Assembly (NCBI GenBank): GCA_043780595.1 | Contig: JAYWCL010000106.1 | Span: 30,701 to 94,700, forward strand | DNA length: 64,000 nucleotides | Source of the DNA: Limnoglobus sp043780595 | Lineage (GTDB): Bacteria; Planctomycetota; Planctomycetia; Gemmatales; Gemmataceae | Direction: 5' to 3' | Shown: piece by piece, positions 34,633 to 43,904 of the stretch | Layout of the letters: each line of letters begins with the position of its first letter | Position numbering within the stretch: position 1 is the first letter of the stretch | Notes under the pieces: generated by a model | What the model saw: only the letters and a program-made list of their open reading frames with translations | Told to the model about the DNA's origin: nothing | Databases searched by the model: none | Translations under genes and position numbers: made by a program

Positions 34633-36876
34633 ATGATACTGACGCCTATATACGACGCACAGCAACTCACCGGGGAGGTCGATCTCGTCGCTGCGATCGA
34701 CGTCAATACCCCGATGATGTTGATGCTGAATTGGCTACTCGACAATTCGCTCGTCATGCCAGAAGAATGGGATGAATTGGCACCGCTATCGAAGTCGCTC
34801 GTTTGCGAAAGCCCGACGATCGAAGCGATGATCGACCGGCTCGTCGACTTTCATTTGCTCACGGAATACCAGGCGGGACTGACGAAAGTCGGGCGAGGCG
34901 ATCAAGCGCGGCTCGGCTCGTATCGGATTCTCGACGAGATCGGTCGCGGCGGAATGGGCATTGTGTACCTAGCGGAACACACGCTGTTACGCCGTCAAGT
35001 CGCGATTAAAACGACGACGCAGATGCTCGAAAAAAGCCCGCGACTGTTGCACCGCTTCTATGCCGAATCGCGTTCGGTGGCCCGGCTGCGTCACCCGAAT
35101 ATCGTGGCTTGCCTCGATGCGGGTCGGCATATCAGCGGCGATGCCAACCATCCGCGGACGATCGATTACTTCGTGATGGAGTACGTTCCGGGGCAAGACC
35201 TCGATGCGTACGTTCGCAATCACGGCCCACTTTCGGTGCCGAAAGCGGCGGATGTGTTTCGACAAATTGCGGAGGCGTTGTCCGAAGCACACAAGCACGG
35301 CCTCGTTCACCGCGACTTGAAGCCGAGCAATATCATCGTCACGACCGATTGGCGTGCGAAACTACTCGACTTCGGGTTGGCACTCCACCCGACGCATCAG
35401 ATGACCGAACCGGGGACGCTCCTTGGCACCGTGGGCTACATGGCTCCGGAACAAGCACGAGACCCGCACGCGGTCGATGGGCGTGCCGATTTGTTCGCGC
35501 TCGGTGCCTCGATGTTCTGGGCACTCACGGGCCGCGAACCGTATCCGGAAACGGGCAACCCCGTCAGTGACCTCAGCCGCCGACTGACTGCGGCACCGCC
35601 GGATATTCGCCAAACGCGGGCCGAACTGCCTTCGGACCTCGCGGAAATGATCCTGCAACTGTTGCAAGTCGATCCCGACCGGCGCTATCAAACGGCAGCC
35701 GATGTCGCGACGGCACTCGAGCCATTCACGCGCTGGACGCCGAAATCGCAAGCGACCACGAACGGCCTGTCCGACCGCACGCGCGTGCTCATCGTCGATC
35801 CCGATGCGATGTCGCGAACGCTCGTCAACTCCTTGCTGGCAGGCGAATTTGAAATCGTCGAAGCGCGAACGGGTGTCGAAGCCCGTGCGGCACTGGAGAA
35901 ATACCCGTTCGATTTACTGGTGCTCGAAGCGAACCCCGAAGGGTGCTCGGCGGCCGAACTGATCTCCGGCGTGCGCCGCATGAACGTCGATCAACCGGTG
36001 ATGATCCTCGTCATTTCGGGCACGGTTCCGGTGGCGGTGCTCAGCGGGTTGGTGTCGGTCGGCGCGGACGATTTTCTGACGAAGCCGTTCACGCCCGTCG
36101 AACTGCGCTCGCGGATTCGCGCATTGCTCGGACGCCGCGACACGGTGCATGGCCGCCGAGTATTGACGATGGAAACGATGCGGCTCGGCATGAACGAACT
36201 GACGCGTACACCCGCACCGGCGATTCGCCCCGCACCCACGACGAACTCGTGGGATCTCATGACGGTCACGCTTTCGCGGTTGATTGTCGAAGCCGGATTC
36301 CTCGCACCGGGTTTCCGTTCCCGCATCGCGCGGTACGTCCGGGCGATGTCGCAAAAGGTGGCGGGGACCGGCGAATATGCTCGCCTCAAAGACAGTAGCT
36401 ACCTGACGATGCTCGCGGCATCGGCATCGCTGTTCGACGTCGGATTATTGGTGATTCCCGGCGCGTTGACATTGAAACCGGGCAAGCTCGACGAAGACGA
36501 ACGCCAAGTGATGGAGACGCACCCCGTGATCGGCGCGGACATTATCGCGGGCTTGTCCGATAAATTCCCGAGCGAAACGGGCTGCGTGTCGCTGGCTTCG
36601 GAACTCATCCTCGGGCACCACGAACGCTGGGACGGCTTAGGTTACCCCGAGCGGATTGCGGGTACGGAAATTCCACTTTCCGCACGAGTGGTGGCGATCG
36701 CTTCGGTCTACGACAGCCTGCGTTCGCGCCGCCCGTACCGCCCCGCACTCACGCACTCCCGCGCCATGCGAACGGTCGTCACCGAGTGCGCCGGACGCTA
36801 CGATCCGGTCCTCATCGAAGCCTTTGAAGCTTCCGCCGCCCGCATCGAAACCGTCTACAACGAGTACCCCGTCTGA
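34633..36876 (+). CDS. Ser/Thr kinase fused to degenerate receiver and degenerate HD-GYP domains
   Basis: 747 residues, no membrane segment. A short helical planctomycete-type leader precedes an apparently active kinase (about 95-365): GRGGMG loop, Lys126 (VAIK), HRDLKPSN (Asp228), DFG 246-248 and APE 271-273. A receiver-like domain follows (384-500) with Lys484 (LTKPF), but the phosphoacceptor position is Glu432 (LLVLEANPEG). The last module (about 540-735) has the HD-GYP motif HHERWDGLGYP (662-672), but the HD dyad reads Phe-Asp (601-602), the following GK reads GL, and the first metal His is Phe561. Hydrolysis of c-di-GMP is therefore doubtful. Its place beside sigma-28/FlgM and che suggests motility control. 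The ribosome binding site is weak. Confidence 0.9.
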   Translation: MILTPIYDAQQLTGEVDLVAAIDVNTPMMLMLNWLLDNSLVMPEEWDELAPLSKSLVCESPTIEAMIDRLVDFHLLTEYQAGLTKVGRGDQARLGSYRILDEIGRGGMGIVYLAEHTLLRRQVAIKTTTQMLEKSPRLLHRFYAESRSVARLRHPNIVACLDAGRHISGDANHPRTIDYFVMEYVPGQDLDAYVRNHGPLSVPKAADVFRQIAEALSEAHKHGLVHRDLKPSNIIVTTDWRAKLLDFGLALHPTHQMTEPGTLLGTVGYMAPEQARDPHAVDGRADLFALGASMFWALTGREPYPETGNPVSDLSRRLTAAPPDIRQTRAELPSDLAEMILQLLQVDPDRRYQTAADVATALEPFTRWTPKSQATTNGLSDRTRVLIVDPDAMSRTLVNSLLAGEFEIVEARTGVEARAALEKYPFDLLVLEANPEGCSAAELISGVRRMNVDQPVMILVISGTVPVAVLSGLVSVGADDFLTKPFTPVELRSRIRALLGRRDTVHGRRVLTMETMRLGMNELTRTPAPAIRPAPTTNSWDLMTVTLSRLIVEAGFLAPGFRSRIARYVRAMSQKVAGTGEYARLKDSSYLTMLAASASLFDVGLLVIPGALTLKPGKLDEDERQVMETHPVIGADIIAGLSDKFPSETGCVSLASELILGHHERWDGLGYPERIAGTEIPLSARVVAIASVYDSLRSRRPYRPALTHSRAMRTVVTECAGRYDPVLIEAFEASAARIETVYNEYPV

Positions 36877-36897
36877 TAGGAATGCAGGAGTTCATTC

Positions 36898-37800
36898 CTA
36901 CTTGGCCTTTAGCAATTCCCGGTGTGTCAGCCAGTCGCTGAGGCGGTCGGGCCATGAGGCGACTGAAGTTTCGCCGCCGGTCCATTTGGGGTCGCGGCCC
37001 AACCCGACGCCGTGCTGGCCTTTTTCGTACATGTGCAGTTCCACGGGCACTTTCGCCTTCTTCATCGCCAAATAAAACCGCACCGCATTCTCCGGTAGCA
37101 CCGCCGTATCGGCGCTCGTGTGGAAGATGAACGTCGGCGGCGTCTTCGCGGTCACCTGCTTGTCGCTCGAATAATATTCGATCAGTTTTGCATCGGGCTT
37201 GGCACCGATCAGATTCGTTCGCGAACCCTTGTGCGTGGCGTCGTCCTCGAAGGAAATCACGGGATAGCCGAGTACGAGAAAATCGGGGCGGCAGCTTTGT
37301 TTCTCGATTGCATCCTCGGCATCTTTGTTGCCTTCGTCGAAGTGCGTACCCGCGGAACTCGCGAGGTGGCCGCCTGCCGAGAAGCCGATGATGCCGACGC
37401 GATGGACGTCGATACCGAGTTTTTTCGCCTTCGCCCGCACGGTACGAATCGCGCGCTGCGCATCTTCGAGCGGCGCGGGGTGCAGGGGGCCGGGACGATC
37501 TTTCTGCACGATGCGGTACTTCAGAACGAAGGCATGTACGCCGAGCGAGTTGAAGAATTCCGCCACTTGTTTGCCTTCGTGATCGTCGGCGAGAAAGCCA
37601 TAACCGCCACCGGGACAAACGACGATTGCCGCCCCGTTCGGCTTCGCTGCGGGGTACACCATGATGCTCGGTTTGTCCGACGCACTATCGACGACTGCGT
37701 GCGGAGCCTTTCCGCTCCAGAGCGGGATGACTTCGCGCGACGGCACGGCGGCAGGTTGCGCGAGCAGCAGGAACGAACAGAGCAGAGGTAGCGGCGTCAT
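36898..37800 (-). CDS. Secreted alpha/beta-hydrolase, acetylxylan-esterase/XynB-like
   Basis: About 300 residues. A signal peptide (PLPLLCSFLLLAQPAAV) precedes an alpha/beta-hydrolase with oxyanion loop VVCPGGGYGFLA, nucleophile elbow GFSAGGH (Ser), Asp in HTSADTAV and His in KGQHGVGLG. The triad is complete. Relatives annotated as endo-xylanase B or BD-FAE-type esterases deacetylate plant polysaccharides; the substrate here is not known. ATG 37800 has GAGGA 7 nt upstream, which excludes the longer frame to 37893. Its stop codon falls within an 8-bp inverted repeat (36877-36900) shared with the convergent kinase gene. Confidence 0.88.
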   Translation of the reverse strand: MTPLPLLCSFLLLAQPAAVPSREVIPLWSGKAPHAVVDSASDKPSIMVYPAAKPNGAAIVVCPGGGYGFLADDHEGKQVAEFFNSLGVHAFVLKYRIVQKDRPGPLHPAPLEDAQRAIRTVRAKAKKLGIDVHRVGIIGFSAGGHLASSAGTHFDEGNKDAEDAIEKQSCRPDFLVLGYPVISFEDDATHKGSRTNLIGAKPDAKLIEYYSSDKQVTAKTPPTFIFHTSADTAVLPENAVRFYLAMKKAKVPVELHMYEKGQHGVGLGRDPKWTGGETSVASWPDRLSDWLTHRELLKAK

Positions 37801-37833
37801 GGAGAATCCTCGGTAATGGATCGCTATGCACTT

Positions 37834-37891
37834 ACCCCAACGGGGTTTCATCGTACAGCCCAGGGTTAGACGTTTCGTCGTACCCCTGGGC
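37834..37891. repeat. Two small hairpins between the esterase and propeller genes
   Basis: CCCC-AA-CGGGG-type pairing is seen near 37835-37845, and GCCCAGGG (37858-37865) pairs with CCCTGGGC (37884-37891). They lie in the 96-bp gap between two minus-strand genes. They could be a weak terminator or processing site, or a dispersed repeat. Confidence 0.4.
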
Positions 37892-37896
37892 ATTCT

Positions 37897-40017
37897 TCAC
37901 TTCCGGATCGCGTTCAGCGTGTAATACGCCTCGGTGTGGAGTAAATCGTCGCCGTCGGCGGAACGGACGTCGTTCAGTTTCAGATCGTAGACGCGGCCCA
38001 CACGGCGACCGGGCACCGCGAGCGATACCGTTTTACCGTCCTTCGATACGCCGGTCACTTCGAGCTTCTCGCCTTGGGTATCGGTCTCGGGGTAGCCGTA
38101 CTGGCTCGTGTAGACATACGTGAACGACTTCATGGAGTAGGCGGTCGCATTTCGTACAGTCTTCACGTCGACCGGTTTTGTAAAGTTCAAGTCGAAGCCA
38201 TCCTTCGTGACGGTCATGGTATGGATCTCGAATGGCAGAGTATTGGTGAAATTGATACGTTGTAATCCGTACGGTTTGCCGCCGACCGAACCCCAGCCGC
38301 GGCTCGTCTGGCCGACGTACATACTGCCATCGGGCGCGAAGGCGATGCGGTTCACGCCGCACTGTAGTCCCGAGCGAAACGGGAAGCACGCCCCCTGGTG
38401 GATGTCGCCGACTTTCTCCAGTGCAACGCGCATGACCATCGAGCGGGTTTGATCGCCGACGAAGCACTGCCCCGCGAACGGCCCGAACTTGCCCTTCGTG
38501 GTGTCCCACACTGGTTCCGTTACCGATTGGCCCATGCGACCATATGGGAACCAGATGCACGGCGGATCGACTTCGGGCATTCCCTTCGGCGACGTTTTCC
38601 CCGGTGCGGGCTGGCCATCGTACATCATGCCGAACGAGACTTTGTCGTTCACTTTCCCCGCGAACGGCGAGTCCTTGACCCACTTGAGCCCGGCCTGATG
38701 GCCGTAGAACTTGCCCTTTTTCAGGTGGTGCATCTTGTTCGTGGCGACCCACTCACCCTGGTTGTCGCAATAGAAAAGTTCGCCTTCCGGGCTGAAATTG
38801 ATGCCGTTCGGCGATCGCAACCCGTACGCCCACGGTTCGAGTTCGCCGGTCTTCGGGTCGATTTTGACGCACCAGCCGCGCCACGGCGATTTCGATTGGT
38901 GCCCGCCGCCGAAGCCGACATTGAGCGTGATGAAGAAGTCGCCGTTTTTGTGCCGCGCCGGGCCGAACGAGAATTCGTGATAGTCGCCCGATACGCCCCA
39001 TTTGTCGGAAACGGTCACGTACTCATCGGCCACGCCATCGCCGTTGTGGTCGATCAGCTTCGAGAGTTCCGGACGCTGTACTACATACACGTTGTTATTG
39101 TTTTCGACCCACATACCGAGGGCTTCGTGGAGGCCCGTTGCGAATCGCGTGAAACGGATTTGGCTTGGGATGTCCGAGGCGGGATTATGCACGAGCCAGA
39201 CTTCGCCGCGCCGGGTACAGACGAGGAGTTTGCCATCCGGTCGCAGTGCGAGGCCGCCGACTTCGAGCACGCAATCGGGCGGAGTTTCAAGCGTCGTCAC
39301 CTTGTAAAACTTCGCCTCATTCGATGCACCGGACGTCTGAGCGTTCGTTGCGGAGCGTGCGAAATCTTTATCGAGTTGTTTGCGGATTTTCTCGGGTATA
39401 TACTCGGGTAGTTCGGGATTGACATACACTTCCCACCCGCCGCTCGATTGACAGATCTTAATGAGGAGTTGGTTCTTGCCTTCAAACACTTTTATCAAGG
39501 TCGAATCTTGGTCGGGTGCGGCCGGGCGTGTGTAGTTTTCGTGCAAGATTCGCTGACCCTGCGAGAACACGCTGATGGTGTCGTCGCTGCCGAGCGAAAT
39601 CGGCAGGCGTGCGTTGATTTTCGATTGGAATTCGAGGAACAAGTACACGCAGGCATCGTTCTTGTCCTTCGGGAATAGCTTAGCGAGGTCGTTGACCTTA
39701 CCGAGTGTGAAGTCTGGCAGCGGCTTCCAGCCGAACTTTTGCCCGTTCTTGCCGGTGTACGTCGCTTTCGGGTCGACCGATTTGTCCTTCTCCGGCGCAT
39801 AAACGGCATCGAAGCCCGCGCCGTCGGTGTTGTCGAACGGCCCCGCATACTGCCAGTCGCCTTCGAGGTTCGGCACGCCGAACGATGCCAACGTCGCGCG
39901 GACCGTTTCGGCCCGCGTCGCCTTCTTCACGTATTCGCCCGTCGTCAGCGGCGTCGGCGATTGCGCCAGCAACGGCACAGCTGTCGTTGCCAAGAGTATC
40001 AGTGTGATGAATCGCAT
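37897..40017 (-). CDS. Large secreted beta-propeller protein, glucose/sorbosone-dehydrogenase-like
   Basis: About 706 residues. A signal peptide (RFITLILLATTAVPLLAQ) is followed by a beta-sandwich-like module of about 200 residues with the PVC-typical end SSGGWEVYVNP. A six-bladed-propeller-like domain comes next (VGGLALRPDGKLLVCTRRGEVWLV, LIDHNGDGVADEY, GLRSPNGINFSPEGELFYCDN, GVNRIAFAPDGSMYVGQ). Such proteins in planctomycetes and verrucomicrobia are annotated as membrane-bound dehydrogenases or PQQ-like, often with a heme domain; none is present here. Enzymatic function is unproven. ATG 40017 begins the signal peptide; its ribosome binding site is weak. Confidence 0.82.
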   Translation of the reverse strand: MRFITLILLATTAVPLLAQSPTPLTTGEYVKKATRAETVRATLASFGVPNLEGDWQYAGPFDNTDGAGFDAVYAPEKDKSVDPKATYTGKNGQKFGWKPLPDFTLGKVNDLAKLFPKDKNDACVYLFLEFQSKINARLPISLGSDDTISVFSQGQRILHENYTRPAAPDQDSTLIKVFEGKNQLLIKICQSSGGWEVYVNPELPEYIPEKIRKQLDKDFARSATNAQTSGASNEAKFYKVTTLETPPDCVLEVGGLALRPDGKLLVCTRRGEVWLVHNPASDIPSQIRFTRFATGLHEALGMWVENNNNVYVVQRPELSKLIDHNGDGVADEYVTVSDKWGVSGDYHEFSFGPARHKNGDFFITLNVGFGGGHQSKSPWRGWCVKIDPKTGELEPWAYGLRSPNGINFSPEGELFYCDNQGEWVATNKMHHLKKGKFYGHQAGLKWVKDSPFAGKVNDKVSFGMMYDGQPAPGKTSPKGMPEVDPPCIWFPYGRMGQSVTEPVWDTTKGKFGPFAGQCFVGDQTRSMVMRVALEKVGDIHQGACFPFRSGLQCGVNRIAFAPDGSMYVGQTSRGWGSVGGKPYGLQRINFTNTLPFEIHTMTVTKDGFDLNFTKPVDVKTVRNATAYSMKSFTYVYTSQYGYPETDTQGEKLEVTGVSKDGKTVSLAVPGRRVGRVYDLKLNDVRSADGDDLLHTEAYYTLNAIRK

Positions 40018-40209
40018 ATTTTGCCCGGATACACAATTATTTGGCCCGAAGTCGGTTCTGTTAGCGTTATATCTATTGTTCGTCGAATGGTCAGCGACGC
40101 AATGGCGGCATCTGGGCCACTGCACGATACTTGGGCTTCGTCAGCCAGACTGGACACCCTGTGTTGCGCAAAAGTTCCGAAAATCCGTGACGGTTCTCTC
40201 AGATTTATC

Positions 40210-40238
40210 TTGACAAGACTCACTCGATTCGTGCTAAT
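40210..40238 (+). promoter_or_regulatory. Candidate sigma-70 promoter for the lipoprotein/DUF1559 pair
   Basis: A perfect -35 box TTGACA (40210-40215) is followed after 17 nt by GCTAAT (40233-40238), which matches four of six -10 positions. It lies 86 bp before the lipoprotein ATG in the divergent gap 40018-40324, which holds nothing else I recognise. Confidence 0.45.
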
Positions 40239-40324
40239 GGCATGAATTGAGGTTTCCCTTTACTCTCGACCTCAACGGACTTCACAAATTCTTCAGTCAT
40301 ATTCCTGTCATTGTAGGAGACCGT

Positions 40325-40738
40325 ATGCGTCAGTGGTTGTGTCTCATCGCGATAACCGCAGGTATCGGTTTCGTTTCCGGTTGCGGCAACTCGGGGCCGA
40401 AACGGAATTCCGTTGCCGGCACCGTGTCGTTCAAAGGGGAACCGGTCAAGTACGGAAGTATCAGCTTTCGTTCGACGGGCGGGGGCAAGAACGTCGGAAC
40501 TGCCGATATCAAAGACGGCAAGTATACGATCATCTCGGAAGTCGGATTGCCCGCCGGCGATTACGATGTCGCAATCACCTATCCGGACCCGAAAGTGCCC
40601 GCCCCACGCGGCGATGAACCGCCGGGGGTGGCGGCTCCCGTACGAGAAATGTTACCGGCAAAGTACAACGATAAGTCGGAACTCAAAGCCACCATCAAGG
40701 ACGGTGTGAACGATGCGGTGAACTACGATTTGAAGTAG
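40325..40738 (+). CDS. Small planctomycete lipoprotein, transthyretin/carboxypeptidase-regulatory-like
   Basis: 137 residues. A lipoprotein signal peptide (WLCLIAITAGIGFVSGCGNS, with the lipobox Cys) is followed by an all-beta domain: VAGTVSFKGEPVKYGSISF, GKYTI, LPAGDYDVAITYP. This pattern recurs in many planctomycete lipoproteins paired with DUF1559 genes, as here. The likely place is the periplasmic face of a membrane; the function is unknown. GGAGA lies 6 nt before ATG 40325. The DUF1559 gene starts 71 nt downstream. Confidence 0.85.
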   Translation: MRQWLCLIAITAGIGFVSGCGNSGPKRNSVAGTVSFKGEPVKYGSISFRSTGGGKNVGTADIKDGKYTIISEVGLPAGDYDVAITYPDPKVPAPRGDEPPGVAAPVREMLPAKYNDKSELKATIKDGVNDAVNYDLK

Positions 40739-40809
40739 TTATTTTTTCTATTCGATCGCAGTCCCAATTCGTTGTTTCTTTTCTTTCTTCTTATTTCGGA
40801 GGGTTTCCC

Positions 40810-41757
40810 ATGCGGAAACGTCGTGCGTTTACGTTAATCGAGTTATTGGTGGTGATCGCGATCATCGCGATTCTCATCGGCCTGCTGCTGCCCGCCGTGC
40901 AGAAGGTCCGCGAAGCGGCTGCCCGTGCGAAGTGCTCCAACAACATGAAGCAACTCGGACTGGGCCATCACATGTATCACGATACGAATAACAATCTGAT
41001 CCCCATGGTCAGCCCGAGCGGTTGCTGTTGGGGCACCTGGACGGTGCTGATGATGCCGTTCGTCGAACAAGACAACGTTTTCAAGCTCTATCAGAACTGG
41101 GGCGGTACCGACTCCGTCAACTCGAATTTCCCTGCTGCTGGCGTGGCCGGAACCTTTCCACGTTATGCATCCGCTCCCAACTCCACAAACGTGACGGGTC
41201 GCCGGTACTCGGTTCTGACGTGCCCGAGCGATCAAGACAACACGCCGATCGGGGCGATCACCAATATTAACTACGTGGTAAGCGGTGGGAACGGTACGAC
41301 GTACGGCTCCGCTGGCCCTGCCCCGCTGCCGACAGGTTACAGCCGTTTGCATGGAATGTTCGACGGTGCCAATCGCACGCGCAAAATCAAACTCACCGAC
41401 ATCACCGATGGCCTAACCAACACGATCATGATGGGCGAAGTCCTTCAAGGCCAGGGTAGCGATCTACGCGGTTTCGCATGGTGGGGCGATGCCTCTGCAT
41501 TCAGCACTTACTACACGCCGAACACCAACGCGAACGATCTGATTTACACGTCGGTTTATTGCAATAATCAACCGTTGCGCGGACTGCCGTGTAGTGGAGC
41601 AGGTGGCGCTCTTTTCTCCTCGCGAAGCCGTCACACGGGTGGCGTGAACGTGACCTTGGGCGATGCCAGCGTTCGGTTCATCACGAACAACGTCGATCCA
41701 GTGACGTGGCGTAACATGGGCCCCGGTTCGGATGGTGCCGTCATCAATCTGCCGTAA
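40810..41757 (+). CDS. DUF1559 protein with type IV pilin-like N-terminus
   Basis: 315 residues. The N-terminus is a textbook class III prepilin/type II pseudopilin signal: RRAFTLIELLVVIAIIAILIGLLLP, cleaved before Phe with Glu at +5. The DUF1559 body contains KCSNNMKQLGLGHHMYHD, DGLTNTIMMGE and the C-terminal SRHTGGVNVTLGDASVRF pattern. The family is greatly expanded in planctomycetes and is thought to be an envelope or pseudopilus component; the exact role is unknown. GGAGGG precedes the ATG. A strong terminator follows the gene. Confidence 0.95.
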   Translation: MRKRRAFTLIELLVVIAIIAILIGLLLPAVQKVREAAARAKCSNNMKQLGLGHHMYHDTNNNLIPMVSPSGCCWGTWTVLMMPFVEQDNVFKLYQNWGGTDSVNSNFPAAGVAGTFPRYASAPNSTNVTGRRYSVLTCPSDQDNTPIGAITNINYVVSGGNGTTYGSAGPAPLPTGYSRLHGMFDGANRTRKIKLTDITDGLTNTIMMGEVLQGQGSDLRGFAWWGDASAFSTYYTPNTNANDLIYTSVYCNNQPLRGLPCSGAGGALFSSRSRHTGGVNVTLGDASVRFITNNVDPVTWRNMGPGSDGAVINLP

Positions 41758-41785
41758 CTTTTGGTATACGAGACAACCGCTCGCG

Positions 41786-41817
41786 ACCGCCGGGTTCATT
41801 CCCGGCGGTTTATTATT
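41786..41817 (+). terminator. Rho-independent terminator after the DUF1559 gene
   Basis: ACCGCCGGG (41786-41794), a six-base loop and CCCGGCGGT (41801-41809) form a perfect 9-bp stem, followed by a T-rich tract (TTATTATTT). It is 29 nt past the DUF1559 stop. The rest of the gap up to 42168 shows nothing recognisable. Confidence 0.85.
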
Positions 41818-42168
41818 TGGGCATGGTTCAAATCGCGGCGATTTTGGGTAACAGGTGCGTGAGGTGAATGATTCCACCCGCTACCCACCCACCCATCCCT
41901 GGAATCACGCCGAGTTCCGGAATCAACCTAACACACCAACGACTTACGTCCGATTTTGATCGACGGGAACCACGTCGGAACCAAAGTTTCGGTGGTCCTT
42001 TTCGGCAAACTGCGACCAAGATTTGATCCATGCCATTATTTGATATTGAAACTCGTTACCTGTCACGCACGTTCCTTATCGCTTTTGCTGCGAACAGTTC
42101 TTAAAATACTTTTCTGCTCTTTCGGCATGCCCGATCTTTCGTCCGACGGATTCACCAGGTTACCCCAA

Positions 42169-43728
42169 ATGAATCGATACTTTCGATGCTCACTCCTCGC
42201 GTGCCTTTTGCTCGTTGCGGACGGTGCCATGTCATTCGCGGCGGACCCGACGTACTGGGCGGATGTGCGACCGATCTTGCGAAAGAATTGCACCGTTTGC
42301 CATAACGAACGCAAACTCGACGAGCCGGAGGTTTCGGCGGGGCTTTCGCTTGCTACGCTCGATGCGATTCGGAAGGGCGGGAAGGTGCCGGTGCTGAAAG
42401 CGGGTAAGCCCGACGACTCGTTACTCGTTTCACTTCTGACCGAGAAAAACAAGAAACGACGGATGCCGCTCGATGCCGAACCACTCTCCGTGGAGCAGAT
42501 CGCAACGTTGCGAAAGTGGGTCGAACTCGGCGCGCCCGAAGGCACGAAACCCGTCGAGGTCGAAGCGGTCGTTCGCCCGGTGAATCGTCGCAAACTCGAT
42601 GTGACATTCGCGATGAAACCCACGACGGGCAAGCTCGGTGTCATCGAGTTGTCGCTGCCGATCGGGCCGTTGCCGCCAGTCGCGGCAGTGGCGTTCAGCC
42701 CCGATGGCAAATGGCTGGCGAGTGGCGTCTACGGCCGCGTGACGATCTGGGATGCGGAGACCGCGAAACCGGTTCGCACCATCACGAATGTGCTTGCAGC
42801 GGTGAACGATTTGAAGTTCAGTCCCGATGGCCGCACGCTCGCCGTGGCAGGTGGGCAGCCCTCGGCACGCGGCGACCTGCGACTCTTTTCCGTTGCCGAC
42901 GGGCAACTGTTGCACAACCTCGGCGGCCATGCCGACGTCGTATCGGGCATCGCGTTCAGCCCCGACGGGACGAAGATTGCGTCCGCCAGTTTCGACAAAA
43001 CCGTACGGCTTTGGGACGCGAAAACGGGCACGCTCCTTCACACGTTTGCGGGGCATTCGGACTTCGTGTACGCCATCGCGTTCTCGCCGAAAGGCGACTG
43101 GTACGCCACCGCGAGCAAGGATCGCACGGGGCGAATCGTCGACGCGAAAACCGGTAAGGGGCGGTTCACGCTCAGCGGCATGGAGCAGGAGGTCATGGCC
43201 GTGGCGGTACGGCCCGATGGGCTACAAATCGTCACATCGGGGTTCGAGCCGCAACTGCACTGGTGGGACGCCACGACGGGCGAACGCCTGAAGAAACAGG
43301 GTGGGCACGACATCGCGGTTCACGAATTGGCCTTCGATGTCGGTGGTAAAATCGCGATCTCCGCCGGGGCGGACAAAACCGTTCGCGTCTGGAACGCGCA
43401 GACATCGACGCCGAGCCGCACGATTCTCACCGGATCGGTCGCCTACGCCGTTGCAACCGATCCGGCCGGCAAACGGGTCGCCGCCGGTTGCGCCGATGGC
43501 CTCGTAAGAATCTACGACAGCACCACAGGGCGGCACGGCATCACCCTCTGGGCCGGGGATAGCGACACATGGCTGGCAGTCTCTCCCGACGGCGCATACC
43601 TCGGCGCAGATACCACGATCGCCGCCGCAAAATGGAGCATCGCCGGCAAGCCTGCCACCGACACGAAGGCGCTCGTAAACTTCCAGTCCGCCGAAGCCAT
43701 CGCCAAAGCCATACGCGGCGAACGATAG
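42169..43728 (+). CDS. Heme-binding cytochrome-like domain fused to WD40 propeller
   Basis: 519 residues. A signal peptide (RCSLLACLLLVADGAMSFAA) precedes a planctomycete cytochrome-type domain (PSCyt1-like) with heme motif CTVCH and a candidate ligand Met in RRMPLDAEPL. About seven WD40 blades follow (VAFSPDGKWLASG, VTIWDAET, IAFSPDGTKIASAS, VRLWDAKTG, VRVWNAQT). The protein is probably exported. Family members are abundant in planctomycetes and may bind or transfer electrons, or scaffold hydrolases; none is characterised well enough to assign a role. AGGTT precedes ATG 42169. Upstream in-frame codons back to 41956 are rejected because the signal peptide starts here. Confidence 0.88.
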   Translation: MNRYFRCSLLACLLLVADGAMSFAADPTYWADVRPILRKNCTVCHNERKLDEPEVSAGLSLATLDAIRKGGKVPVLKAGKPDDSLLVSLLTEKNKKRRMPLDAEPLSVEQIATLRKWVELGAPEGTKPVEVEAVVRPVNRRKLDVTFAMKPTTGKLGVIELSLPIGPLPPVAAVAFSPDGKWLASGVYGRVTIWDAETAKPVRTITNVLAAVNDLKFSPDGRTLAVAGGQPSARGDLRLFSVADGQLLHNLGGHADVVSGIAFSPDGTKIASASFDKTVRLWDAKTGTLLHTFAGHSDFVYAIAFSPKGDWYATASKDRTGRIVDAKTGKGRFTLSGMEQEVMAVAVRPDGLQIVTSGFEPQLHWWDATTGERLKKQGGHDIAVHELAFDVGGKIAISAGADKTVRVWNAQTSTPSRTILTGSVAYAVATDPAGKRVAAGCADGLVRIYDSTTGRHGITLWAGDSDTWLAVSPDGAYLGADTTIAAAKWSIAGKPATDTKALVNFQSAEAIAKAIRGER

Positions 43729-43904
43729 TCGTGTGGAGCACACGGGTCATTTCATCATGTGATGGAAATCGCGTGTCGTATCCACTCGGCGAGTGGCGAG
43801 GCAGGCGTCGGCGTGAGTTCGCTTCGTTATCGATTCGTGTCCCATATGCTAATCGTGGCGTTATCGACCGAATTCTGACCCTGCGGTCTGCCAAGGGACA
43901 AACA

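Noticed and set aside
36877..36900. Terminator between the kinase and esterase genes
   Set aside because: An 8-bp inverted repeat is present but lacks a T-tract and includes the esterase stop codon, so a terminator call is not supported.
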